From assembly GCF_003326675.1 (NCBI RefSeq), contig NZ_JPWF01000007.1, forward strand, positions 186,001 to 250,000: a DNA stretch of 64,000 bases, in the 5' to 3' direction. Source of the DNA: Thalassospira profundimaris (GTDB taxonomy: Bacteria > Pseudomonadota > Alphaproteobacteria > Rhodospirillales > Thalassospiraceae). The position numbers and the translations under genes are program-made. Positions 1-7,178 of this stretch are shown in pieces. The stretch's first letter is position 1. The number at the start of each line of letters is the position of its first letter. The notes beneath the pieces are model-generated. The model ran no database searches. It was not told the DNA's origin and worked only from the letters and a program-made list of their open reading frames with translations.

Positions 1-805
1 GACATTCGGATTGAAACCATTGATACCCGATACGCGACACGGCATATCCATCTTCGCTTTCAACCGGATCAAGGTAGCCACGCGTCAATGCCACCTGGAA
101 ATCACGACTGAAATTCCTTGGCATTCGAAGATGTTCCTGACGGCGCAGGATGCGACGGATGTCATCGCGGGTCACAAATCCCCGGCCATCCCGGTAATGC
201 AGCCAGATCGCCGCAATCAGGATCGTCTCGGCAAAGCCGCGGGGCTGCATCCGGGCAATCAGATCACCAAGCGCCCCCATAAAGCCGGTGATAAATGCGC
301 CGGTCTCGATCCCGTTTAGCGGGGTCAGGAAATAGCCAATATCAGAAATGCCATCGGGCATTCCACCTTGCCCGATGCCCGGTGCTGAACCCATTGCAGA
401 ATCATGCGACCGCCCCAATGGGCTATCCTGTGCGGGGCTTGATACAGACGCATGCCGAGTGGCACCCGCACCATACGCATCAGAAGAATCAGTGTCATTT
501 GAAGACGCACGAGTGCCCACATCGCCTCCGTTGCCACCATCAGAAAACCGCCCGGCGGAAACACCCCCGTCACCCTGCCCGGCAAAACCGGACCGGGACG
601 CAGAACGCATCATTGAGTGGTTCGCACCCTGGCCGGGTACAGCCCCCAGAGGCCCCATCGCCCCCATGGCCGAAACCGGCTGACCAAACAGGGCCGCCAT
701 CACCACAGGCAGGCGGGCAGGCGGAATCGCACATTCGAGATCCACCGGACCAAAATCGCCCTCTCCGGTCAGTTTGACGTGAATTATTGCTGCCAAGGTT
801 GCCAT
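1..805 (-). CDS. Hypothetical protein, 3' end cut by the window edge
   Basis: An open frame runs leftward from ATG at 805 to the window edge, giving 268 visible residues and no stop. AGGAG lies only two bases before the ATG, and an in-frame GTG sits directly upstream, so the exact start is uncertain. Residues 1-50 look globular (MATLAAIIHVKLTGEG). Residues about 50-135 are a Gly/Ser/Ala-rich, probably disordered linker. The visible C-terminal part (about 145-268) is helical and charged, with a pattern like a winged helix (FVTRDDIRRILRRQEHL). I do not recognise the family. A DNA-binding or phage-repressor-like role is possible but unproven. Confidence 0.6.
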   Translation of the reverse strand, partial: MATLAAIIHVKLTGEGDFGPVDLECAIPPARLPVVMAALFGQPVSAMGAMGPLGAVPGQGANHSMMRSASRSGFAGQGDGGVSAGRFSDGGNGGDVGTRASSNDTDSSDAYGAGATRHASVSSPAQDSPLGRSHDSAMGSAPGIGQGGMPDGISDIGYFLTPLNGIETGAFITGFMGALGDLIARMQPRGFAETILIAAIWLHYRDGRGFVTRDDIRRILRRQEHLRMPRNFSRDFQVALTRGYLDPVESEDGYAVSRIGYQWFQSEC

Positions 806-1077
806 CACTCCTGATTTACACAACCGCAATAACATACATTATGTATTTAATTCAACATCATTATTAACTTTACGTACATATTTATACATTCTCGATTTTG
901 TAGGCAGACAATTTTGCCCTCGACAACCGGGCGACACACACCACACCATGACGGCACCAAACAGGATGCGGTGTCCTTACCCGCAGCTCGGCTGATGCCC
1001 GGGCTTCCTGCCCCACAACACGCACGCATCGTAGGCCGGTAACAAAGACACGCCACCAACAGGGAAGGATTTATGTG
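806..1077. promoter_or_regulatory. AT-rich divergent promoter region with a small palindrome
   Basis: This spacer separates the leftward unknown gene and the rightward alaX-like gene. Bases about 820-900 are much more AT-rich than the flanks. A perfect short palindrome, ATACAT-T-ATGTAT, lies at 834-846, and further TACGTA/TACAT words follow to about 890. It could be an operator or simply AT-rich promoter sequence. No -35/-10 pair is certain. Confidence 0.3.
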
Positions 1078-1785
1078 ATGACACGCCTTTTGTTTCGCGA
1101 AGATGCCTATGCCAAAAGCTGCGAGGCGACGGTCAAAAGCATTTCCGAACGCGGGATCGAACTTGATCAGACAGTTTTTTATGCCACCGCTGGCGGACAG
1201 GCCGGTGACATCGGCGTTTTGAAAACCGCATCGGGCGCGGCCCTTCCGGTTGCGACAACCATCAAGGATCGCGACAGCGGCCGCATCCTGCACATCATTG
1301 CCGATGACCATTCCCTGCCCGAAATCGGCGATATCGTCACCGCGGAACTTGATTGGGACAACCGTCATAAAATGATGCGTTTTCACACCTGCCTGCATTT
1401 GCTTTGCGCGGTGATCGAAGGCGATGTCACCGGCGGCAACATCGCGGCCCACAAGGCACGCCTTGATTTCAACCTGCCGGAAATGGCGATGGAAAAGGAA
1501 GAAATCACCGCCAAGTTGAACGAGCTGATTGCACGCAATGCCGGTGTATATGACGGCGAAATCAGCGTTGCCGAACTGAAAGCCAACCCGGAACTGGTAC
1601 GCACCATGTCGGTACAGCCGCCCATGGATGGCAATTCAATTCGCACAGTCACCATCGAGGGAATTGATTTTCAGCCCTGTGGCGGCACCCATGTCCGCAA
1701 TACAGGCGAAATAGGTCAGGTCAGCGTGACAAAAATCGAAAAGAAAGGCCGCCTGAACCGCCGTATCAACATCGTTTTTGCCTAG
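1078..1785 (+). CDS. AlaX-type alanyl-tRNA editing protein
   Basis: The product (235 aa) matches free-standing versions of the AlaRS editing domain, which hydrolyse Ser or Gly mischarged onto tRNA-Ala in the cytoplasm. The zinc-site pattern is visible: HTCLHLL near residue 100 (family HxxxH) and CGGTHVRNTGEIG near 203-215 supplying Cys and His. The length suits the AlaX-M class, longer than AlaX-S and without the AlaRS C-terminal domain. The start is ATG 1078 with AAGGA eight bases upstream; GTG 1075 is the alternative. It stands alone before sseA, separated by 221 bases. Confidence 0.85.
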   Translation: MTRLLFREDAYAKSCEATVKSISERGIELDQTVFYATAGGQAGDIGVLKTASGAALPVATTIKDRDSGRILHIIADDHSLPEIGDIVTAELDWDNRHKMMRFHTCLHLLCAVIEGDVTGGNIAAHKARLDFNLPEMAMEKEEITAKLNELIARNAGVYDGEISVAELKANPELVRTMSVQPPMDGNSIRTVTIEGIDFQPCGGTHVRNTGEIGQVSVTKIEKKGRLNRRINIVFA

Positions 1786-2006
1786 AGACAATGGCATAAC
1801 AGGCATCAACCCCACAGACATGCCGCCTACCTAACATCAAAATTCAAGGCTGCCTGCGTGACTGCCGGTTGCCAGCCTGCGCAAGTACCATTACAAATTT
1901 GAACATCAACAAGAAGTCATCAAAGACCATCAGGACCACATAACAGAATGATCCCGGGCCCAACCGGGATTGCGCAATACCCACCATTGCTAATCGGAGC
2001 TTGTCC

Positions 2007-2876
2007 ATGACCAACCCACTTTCGGCCCCCTTGGCCGACGCACTGGTTTCCACCCAGTGGCTGGCGGATCACCTCGACGCGCCGGATGTTCGCGTTGTCG
2101 ATGCAAGCTGGTATATGCCAGCCGACAATAAAAGCGGCCGCGAAATTTATGACGCACAGCACATTCCAGGTGCCGTGTTCTTCGATATCGACGATATCGC
2201 CGCTGATGACAGCGCCCCGCTGCCCCATATGATGCCCGACGCGATCAAATTTTCCGCCAAGGTCCGTAAACTTGGCCTTGGCGACGGGGTTCGCATTGTT
2301 GTCTATGGCCAGACCGGCTCGGCCCTTGCCGCGTGCCGCGCCTGGTGGATGCTGCGTCATTTCGGCCATAGCGATGTGGTTGTTCTGGATGGCGGCCTGC
2401 CCAAATGGCTTGCCGAAAACCGCCCGGTCACCGACGCACCGACGCCACCGCGCGAACGCCATTTCACCGCGCGCGCCAACAGCTTCCTGCTGCGTGAAAT
2501 CGACCAGGTCATGTCAAACGTCAAAACCGGTCGCGAACAGCTTGTTGATGCACGTGCAGGCGAACGTTTCCGTGGCGAAGTTGCCGATCCGTGGGGCAAA
2601 TCCGGCCATGTTCCGGGCTCCTATAACGTGCCCTTCAATGTTCTTTTGAATGCCGATGGCACCTTTAAGGGGGCCGCCGAAATCAAGGGTGCATTTGAAG
2701 CAGCCGGTGTTGATCTTGATAAGCCGGTGGTCGCAAGTTGCGGATCAGGCGTTACCGCCTGCGTTCTTGCCATGGGCGCCTATATTGCCGGCCACAAACA
2801 AGTCGCCGTGTTTGACGGGTCCTGGGCCCAGTGGGCCACCACCGAAGACAGTCCGGTTGAAACCGGCCCGGCCTGA
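2007..2876 (+). CDS. sseA: 3-mercaptopyruvate sulfurtransferase (two-domain rhodanese)
   Basis: This 289-residue protein moves sulfur from 3-mercaptopyruvate or thiosulfate to acceptors such as cyanide or thiols. It has two rhodanese domains. The inactive N-terminal one carries the HIPGAVFFD signature (about 50-60). The C-terminal one has the catalytic loop CGSGVTAC near residue 246, the CGSGVTA form typical of mercaptopyruvate rather than thiosulfate enzymes. Start ATG 2007 has GGAG seven bases upstream; TTG 2001 is less likely. A GC hairpin (ATCCCGG/CCGGGAT, 1951-1970) lies in the leader without a T-run. The GNAT gene follows after 28 bases, so co-transcription is likely. Confidence 0.9.
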   Translation: MTNPLSAPLADALVSTQWLADHLDAPDVRVVDASWYMPADNKSGREIYDAQHIPGAVFFDIDDIAADDSAPLPHMMPDAIKFSAKVRKLGLGDGVRIVVYGQTGSALAACRAWWMLRHFGHSDVVVLDGGLPKWLAENRPVTDAPTPPRERHFTARANSFLLREIDQVMSNVKTGREQLVDARAGERFRGEVADPWGKSGHVPGSYNVPFNVLLNADGTFKGAAEIKGAFEAAGVDLDKPVVASCGSGVTACVLAMGAYIAGHKQVAVFDGSWAQWATTEDSPVETGPA

Positions 2877-2904
2877 TCGACCGTAAAAAGTTCGAGAGTT
2901 TGAT

Positions 2905-3435
2905 ATGCCTGCTTCGTCGCAATTTGGTCTGAACATCCCTGATCCCGATCAGGAAGCAGCCCGCGACGATGCAGGCATCATTCTTGAACAGCTTAAATCC
3001 CCGAATGACAACGATATCGCCGCCATCACATCATTGTGGATTGCAACCGGTCTGATCCCGGCCATCCGCGATACCAGGCAAGATATCGAAAACTGCATCA
3101 ATGCCGATCACGGCTGCCTGATCATCGCACGGCACCCGCAAAATAATCAGATCATCGCCACCATGATGACCGGCCATGACAGTTTTCATGGCTGGATACA
3201 TTATCTTGCAATCAATCCCGATGCCCAGAATCTTGGGATCGGGCGGGAATTGGTGACACTGGCCGAGGATATCCTGCGCGCCAGCGGCCTGTCCGAAGTC
3301 CGAATCACCATAGAAAATCCCGCAGCAGGTGATTTTTACGCCAAACTCGGCTATGACTGGATCGACAGCGTCACCGACAAGACCCCGCCTGAACGCAGTC
3401 AAAACATGATCATGCGCAAGAGTTTAGACCAATGA
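2905..3435 (+). CDS. GNAT family N-acetyltransferase
   Basis: A 176-residue protein with a typical GNAT fold. The acetyl-CoA binding motif A is visible as INPDAQNLGIGRELV (about 107-121), followed by motif B around FYAKLGY near the C-terminus. The C-terminal half resembles the YpeA/RimI-like group, but the acceptor substrate cannot be inferred. Its stop codon overlaps the next acetyltransferase start (ATGA at 3432-3435), which implies translational coupling. Confidence 0.8.
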   Translation: MPASSQFGLNIPDPDQEAARDDAGIILEQLKSPNDNDIAAITSLWIATGLIPAIRDTRQDIENCINADHGCLIIARHPQNNQIIATMMTGHDSFHGWIHYLAINPDAQNLGIGRELVTLAEDILRASGLSEVRITIENPAAGDFYAKLGYDWIDSVTDKTPPERSQNMIMRKSLDQ

Positions 3436-4118
3436 CCCCATCCGATCCGCGCAAGCTGGAAGTTGTTGTCAGCTTCCTTGAAATGCAAAGTCCGCCTGAC
3501 CGTCCGCCGGCAATCATCCCGCCGGGCAAGGTCGCCATCATCCGGGCCGAAGACCCCACCCTGTCTTTTTATCGCTACTTATATAATACGGTCGGCGAAC
3601 CGTGGCTGTGGTGGCAACGCCGCCTGATGAGCGATGACGAGCTTGCCCCGCTGATCGCCAATCCTCTGACCCATGTCTATGTTCTGTATGTTGCTGGCGT
3701 CCCTGCCGGATATTGTGAACTGGACCTGACCGAACTTGAAAAAGAACGGACGATTGATCTGCACTATATGGGATTGATCCCGGAATTTATCGGCAAGGGA
3801 TTTGGCAAATATCTGTTGAACTGGGCGATTGATACGGCCTGGAGCCTAAAGCCAGCGCGGGTTACAGTAAATACCTGCACACTTGATCACCCAAGTGCAT
3901 TGGGGGCTTACCAAAAGGCTGGCTTTGTTGTATACGACCAGCGAACGGATATTGTTGACGATCCGCGCGATGTCGGGCTGATCCCGCATATTGATCATCA
4001 CGTTGATCGTGGTGGACAATCTCGTGGTGACGCGCCTGATACCGAAAGTGGGCAGGAAAATGCAAATAATGCAGATTCCGGCACTTTGGTCGTTGACTTT
4101 CCCGACCGCGCAAGGTAA
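3432..4118 (+). CDS. GNAT family N-acetyltransferase, second of a coupled pair
   Basis: A 228-residue acetyltransferase, translationally coupled to the preceding GNAT gene through ATGA. The fold markers are present: YCELDL in a central strand, MGLIPEFIGKGFGKYLL (about 116-132) as the acetyl-CoA loop, and ALGAYQKAGF (about 154-163). The last 40 residues after the fold are polar and probably disordered. The target is unknown; two adjacent GNATs may act on related substrates. The L32 gene starts 41 bases downstream. Confidence 0.8.
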   Translation: MTPSDPRKLEVVVSFLEMQSPPDRPPAIIPPGKVAIIRAEDPTLSFYRYLYNTVGEPWLWWQRRLMSDDELAPLIANPLTHVYVLYVAGVPAGYCELDLTELEKERTIDLHYMGLIPEFIGKGFGKYLLNWAIDTAWSLKPARVTVNTCTLDHPSALGAYQKAGFVVYDQRTDIVDDPRDVGLIPHIDHHVDRGGQSRGDAPDTESGQENANNADSGTLVVDFPDRAR

Positions 4119-4159
4119 CAAGCGCGCCTGAGTTTACCCAAGCCAGAGGATGATGACCC

Positions 4160-4339
4160 ATGGCAGTGCCAAAGAAAAAAGTGACCAAGTCCCGTCAGGG
4201 CATGCGTCGCTCGCATGACAAGCTCGCCAAGGGCTCGTACCGCGAAGACAAAGAGACCGGCGAACTGCATCGCCCGCACCACATTGACCCGAACACCGGT
4301 ATGTACCGTGGTCGTCAGGTGGTCGAGCCGAAGATGTAA
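4160..4339 (+). CDS. rpmF: 50S ribosomal protein L32
   Basis: This short gene encodes 59 residues beginning [20 protein letters not shown] and ending VVEPKM. It is recognisable along its whole length as bacterial L32, a small protein near the peptidyl transferase centre of the large subunit. It lacks the C-x2-C/C-x2-C zinc ribbon, so it is the zinc-independent form. GAGGA at 4146-4150 gives a good ribosome binding site. In many bacteria rpmF precedes plsX-fabH, but here it is followed by a terminator and a convergent gene. Confidence 0.95.
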   Translation: MAVPKKKVTKSRQGMRRSHDKLAKGSYREDKETGELHRPHHIDPNTGMYRGRQVVEPKM

Positions 4340-4423
4340 TTCCGTCCCGGAGAGCTTTTGCTCTTTGGCGGTTTGCGACGCTACAAAATTCCGCGCCTTC
4401 TGATTTCAGATTGCGTCTGGTTT

Positions 4424-4459
4424 AAAAAGGGATGAAACCTAACGGTTTCATCCCTTTTT
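4424..4459. terminator. Bidirectional intrinsic terminator
   Basis: A perfect 16-bp inverted repeat (AAAAAGGGATGAAACC and its complement) surrounds a TAAC loop. T-runs lie on both strands, so it can end the rpmF transcript and the convergent threonine dehydratase transcript. Confidence 0.9.
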
Positions 4460-4536
4460 ATTTGCCCAAAGCATAAACAAAAACGGGCAAGGAAATTCCC
4501 TGCCCGCCTCATTATCGGCATAGGGTACTAAAAGCC

Positions 4537-5493
4537 TTATTTGATGCCATCGGTCCCGGTACCACAGACAATCACACCAACCCGGCCCGGATCATCCACG
4601 CCCAGACGATCTGTCATGATCGCCGCAATCCCGGCAGCCGCCGAAAGTTCGACTGCGATCCCCAAATCCTTCCAAAGCCAGCTTGCCGCCTTTTGCATTT
4701 CCTCGTCACTGACAAGGGCGATGCGATCGACATTCTTGCCAATCAGGTCGACATTAAGTGCAGACGACTGACGCGGGGCCAGACTGGTGGCTGCGGTATT
4801 CACACTTGGCAATGTCACGACTTCGTTTGCCTTGATACTTTCAAACAGGGTCGCCGCCCCGGTGGGTTCAACCCCGATCACCCGGATGGATGGTCGCAAA
4901 AGGCGTGCGGCCGTTGCCACCCCAGAAATCAGCCCGCCACCGCCAATCGCGACAACAAGCGTATCGAGATCAGGTTGCTGTTCGAACAGTTCCAGCGCGA
5001 TGGTGCCCTGACCAGCTATCACCTTGGGATCGGCAAAGGGGTGGATATAGGCCATGCCGGTTTCACGCGCATGTTCCATCGCCGCCCGGTTGGCATCATC
5101 CCAAACGGCCCCGATCAGGGCCACATCAACACCCTGCGCACGCAGTTTTTCAACTTTCGGCTTTGGGGTATTGGTCGGCAAAAAGATTTTGACCGGCACA
5201 CCAAGTGTCCGGGCGGCGTAAATCACGCCCATGCCATGATTGCCACCCGATGCGGTGCAAAGCCCCATGGATCGTTTGTCATCATCAAGCGCCAATGCGG
5301 CATTCATCGCACCACGCGCCTTGAACGATCCACTAACCTGCATGTTTTCAAGCTTCAGGAATATTTCCGGAATACGTTTCACGCCCCCAAAGGCCACATT
5401 GTCGGTGAAATTTCTGGCCGCAAATACCGGGGTTAAGCGCATATGGGATGAAATTGCGCGACGGGCTGCACGGAAATCCTGAAGTTCGATCAC
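4537..5493 (-). CDS. Threonine/serine dehydratase (PLP, fold type II)
   Basis: A PLP enzyme expected to deaminate L-threonine or L-serine to the 2-oxo acid and ammonia. GSFKARGAMNA supplies the Schiff-base lysine, SGGNHGMG the substrate loop and IGGGGLISG the phosphate-binding loop. There is no C-terminal ACT domain, so it resembles catabolic or small threonine ammonia-lyases more than feedback-regulated IlvA; hydroxyaspartate dehydratase or serine racemase activity is also possible. I place the start at GTG 5493 because AAGGAGG lies four bases upstream (318 aa); the longer frame to 5589 has no comparable site. It is divergent from metC across about 205 bases. Confidence 0.85.
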   Translation of the reverse strand: MIELQDFRAARRAISSHMRLTPVFAARNFTDNVAFGGVKRIPEIFLKLENMQVSGSFKARGAMNAALALDDDKRSMGLCTASGGNHGMGVIYAARTLGVPVKIFLPTNTPKPKVEKLRAQGVDVALIGAVWDDANRAAMEHARETGMAYIHPFADPKVIAGQGTIALELFEQQPDLDTLVVAIGGGGLISGVATAARLLRPSIRVIGVEPTGAATLFESIKANEVVTLPSVNTAATSLAPRQSSALNVDLIGKNVDRIALVSDEEMQKAASWLWKDLGIAVELSAAAGIAAIMTDRLGVDDPGRVGVIVCGTGTDGIK

Positions 5494-5698
5494 GGGGCCT
5501 CCTTGGGGATTGGCTTGTTCGTATTTCGGAAAGTGGGGTGGCGGCCTTGCGGCCCGATGTTCAGAAATAACCCGGATCGCTGATTTCACAATGACTTTTG
5601 CGCAAAAAACCTTGAAGGCAGCGGCCCAAGGTGGTTTCTCTTATGCACAATAAAAATGGCCTTGCGCAAAAATCGCCCATCAAGGAGATGCACCACCA

Positions 5699-6883
5699 AT
5701 GTCTGCCCAAAGCCCCAAAAAGACAGCTACCCAGCTTGTTCATGCCGGTCGCCGGTCAAGCCAGTATCATGGCGTGGTCAACCCGCCGGTTCTGCATGCC
5801 TCAACCATCCTGTTTGACAGCCTCGCCGAACTTGAAAAGGCCGGTGCCTCTGCGCCGGGTAAAATCACCTATGGCCGCCACGGCACACCGACCCGCTTTC
5901 TGCTTGAAGAAGCCGTCGCCGAGCTTGAAGGCGGTTATGGCACGCTTTGCGTATCCTCGGGTGTTGCGGCCATCACCAATACCATTCTGGCCTTTGTAAA
6001 GCCGGGCGATCACATTCTGGTCACCGACAGCACCTATTATCCGACTCGTAATCTGTGCAATACCTTCCTTAAGAAGTTTGGTGTTGAAACCGAATATTAT
6101 GACCCGACCATTGGCGCGGATATCGCCGGACTGATCCGCGATAACACCGCCCTTGTCTGGTGTGAAAGCCCCGGTTCCCTGACCTTTGAAATGCAGGATA
6201 TCCCGGCGATTGCCGATGCCGCCCATGCACGCGGCGTCAAGGTGCTGCTTGATAACACCTGGGCATCACCGATCCTGTGCCGCCCGTTCGAACTGGGTGT
6301 TGATGTGTCGGTTCAGGCCGGAACCAAATATATCGTCGGCCATTCCGATGTCATGATGGGCACCATCACAACCGCGACCGAAGAAGACCTTCTGACCATC
6401 AAAAAACAGATCATCATTTCCGGTGATGCGATTGGTCCTGACGATTGCTATCTGGCGCAACGCGGGTTGCGTACCCTTGGCGTGCGCTTGAAACAGCATC
6501 ATGAAAGCGGCCTTAAGGTTGCCAATTGGCTGCTCGGTTGCCCGGAAGTAAAACGTGTTCTGCACCCGGCCCTGCCCGATGATCCGGGCCATGCGATCTG
6601 GAAGCGTGATTTTTCCGGTGCCAGTGGTCTGTTTTCCTTTGTCATGGATCCGGTATCGAAGCCGCAGCTTGCCAATATGGTCGATAATATGGAGCTGTTT
6701 GGCATGGGCTTTAGCTGGGGCGGGTTTGAAAGTCTGATCCTGCCATCCGATCCGAAAAGCATCCGCACCGCAACCAAATGGGACGAAGAAGGCCAGTTGA
6801 TCCGCCTTCATATCGGCCTTGAAGATGCAGACGATCTGATTGCCGATCTTGCCGCCGGTTTCAAGCGGCTGAAATCTGCCTGA
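5699..6883 (+). CDS. metC: Cystathionine beta-lyase
   Basis: A Cys/Met-metabolism PLP enzyme of 394 residues, normal for MetC, which cleaves cystathionine to homocysteine, pyruvate and ammonia. The PLP lysine is in the segment QAGTKYIVGHSDVMMG (about 205-220). The N-terminal TQLVHAGRR and the YGRHGTPTRFLLE region are typical of bacterial MetC. AAGGAG lies upstream of ATG 5699. A second family member lies at 33222-34376. Specificity between beta-lyase and related gamma-enzymes rests on overall resemblance. Confidence 0.88.
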   Translation: MSAQSPKKTATQLVHAGRRSSQYHGVVNPPVLHASTILFDSLAELEKAGASAPGKITYGRHGTPTRFLLEEAVAELEGGYGTLCVSSGVAAITNTILAFVKPGDHILVTDSTYYPTRNLCNTFLKKFGVETEYYDPTIGADIAGLIRDNTALVWCESPGSLTFEMQDIPAIADAAHARGVKVLLDNTWASPILCRPFELGVDVSVQAGTKYIVGHSDVMMGTITTATEEDLLTIKKQIIISGDAIGPDDCYLAQRGLRTLGVRLKQHHESGLKVANWLLGCPEVKRVLHPALPDDPGHAIWKRDFSGASGLFSFVMDPVSKPQLANMVDNMELFGMGFSWGGFESLILPSDPKSIRTATKWDEEGQLIRLHIGLEDADDLIADLAAGFKRLKSA

Positions 6884-6904
6884 TCGCAATTTCACAGTCC
6901 CAGA

Positions 6905-6945
6905 CAGGGGCGGCACAGATCACACTGTGCCGCCCCTGTTATTTC
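6905..6945 (+). terminator. Terminator after metC
   Basis: A 14-bp GC-rich perfect stem (CAGGGGCGGCACAG at 6905-6918, complement at 6925-6938) with a 6-base loop is followed by TTATTTC. It is strong in stem and modest in T-run. Confidence 0.8.
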
Positions 6946-7110
6946 GGTCTGCCCCAAGTCGCGGGTGGATTTATTTTCACAAAAGTGTCACATCTAAATG
7001 CGCACTTTTGCGTCTTTATCTCATAAACAATCAAATCAAACAGACAATTAGGGGATGGCAGGGACACCTGCCCCGTCAGTCACAGCCTCGATATCGGGGC
7101 ATCTTGCATT

Positions 7111-7148
7111 TTGTCGCGCAGAACAACTGATATTGTTGCGCCAGACAA
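7111..7148 (+). other. Nested inverted repeats in the leader of the SulP-CNB gene
   Basis: TTGTC/GACAA outer arms (7111-7115, 7144-7148) enclose AACAA/TTGTT inner arms (7122-7126, 7133-7137), separated by mismatched GC-rich bases. A second pair, AAGATG (7148-7153) and CATCTT (about 7172-7177), closes just before the start codon. This suggests a structured leader or operator; neither is proven. Confidence 0.35.
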
Positions 7149-7178
7149 GATGGTGAAGACACCCCGTCAGGGCATCTT

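Noticed and set aside
295..777. Pro/His-rich plus-strand frames in the first 800 bases
   Set aside because: They are antisense to the Gly/Ser-rich linker of the minus-strand gene, which has a start, a ribosome site and plausible codon use.
4693..5436. Long plus-strand frame opposite the threonine dehydratase
   Set aside because: The minus strand encodes an intact PLP enzyme; the plus frame has no recognisable motif.
5494..5698. SAM or other riboswitch upstream of metC
   Set aside because: I found no conserved aptamer words in the leader; only a normal AAGGAG site is evident.
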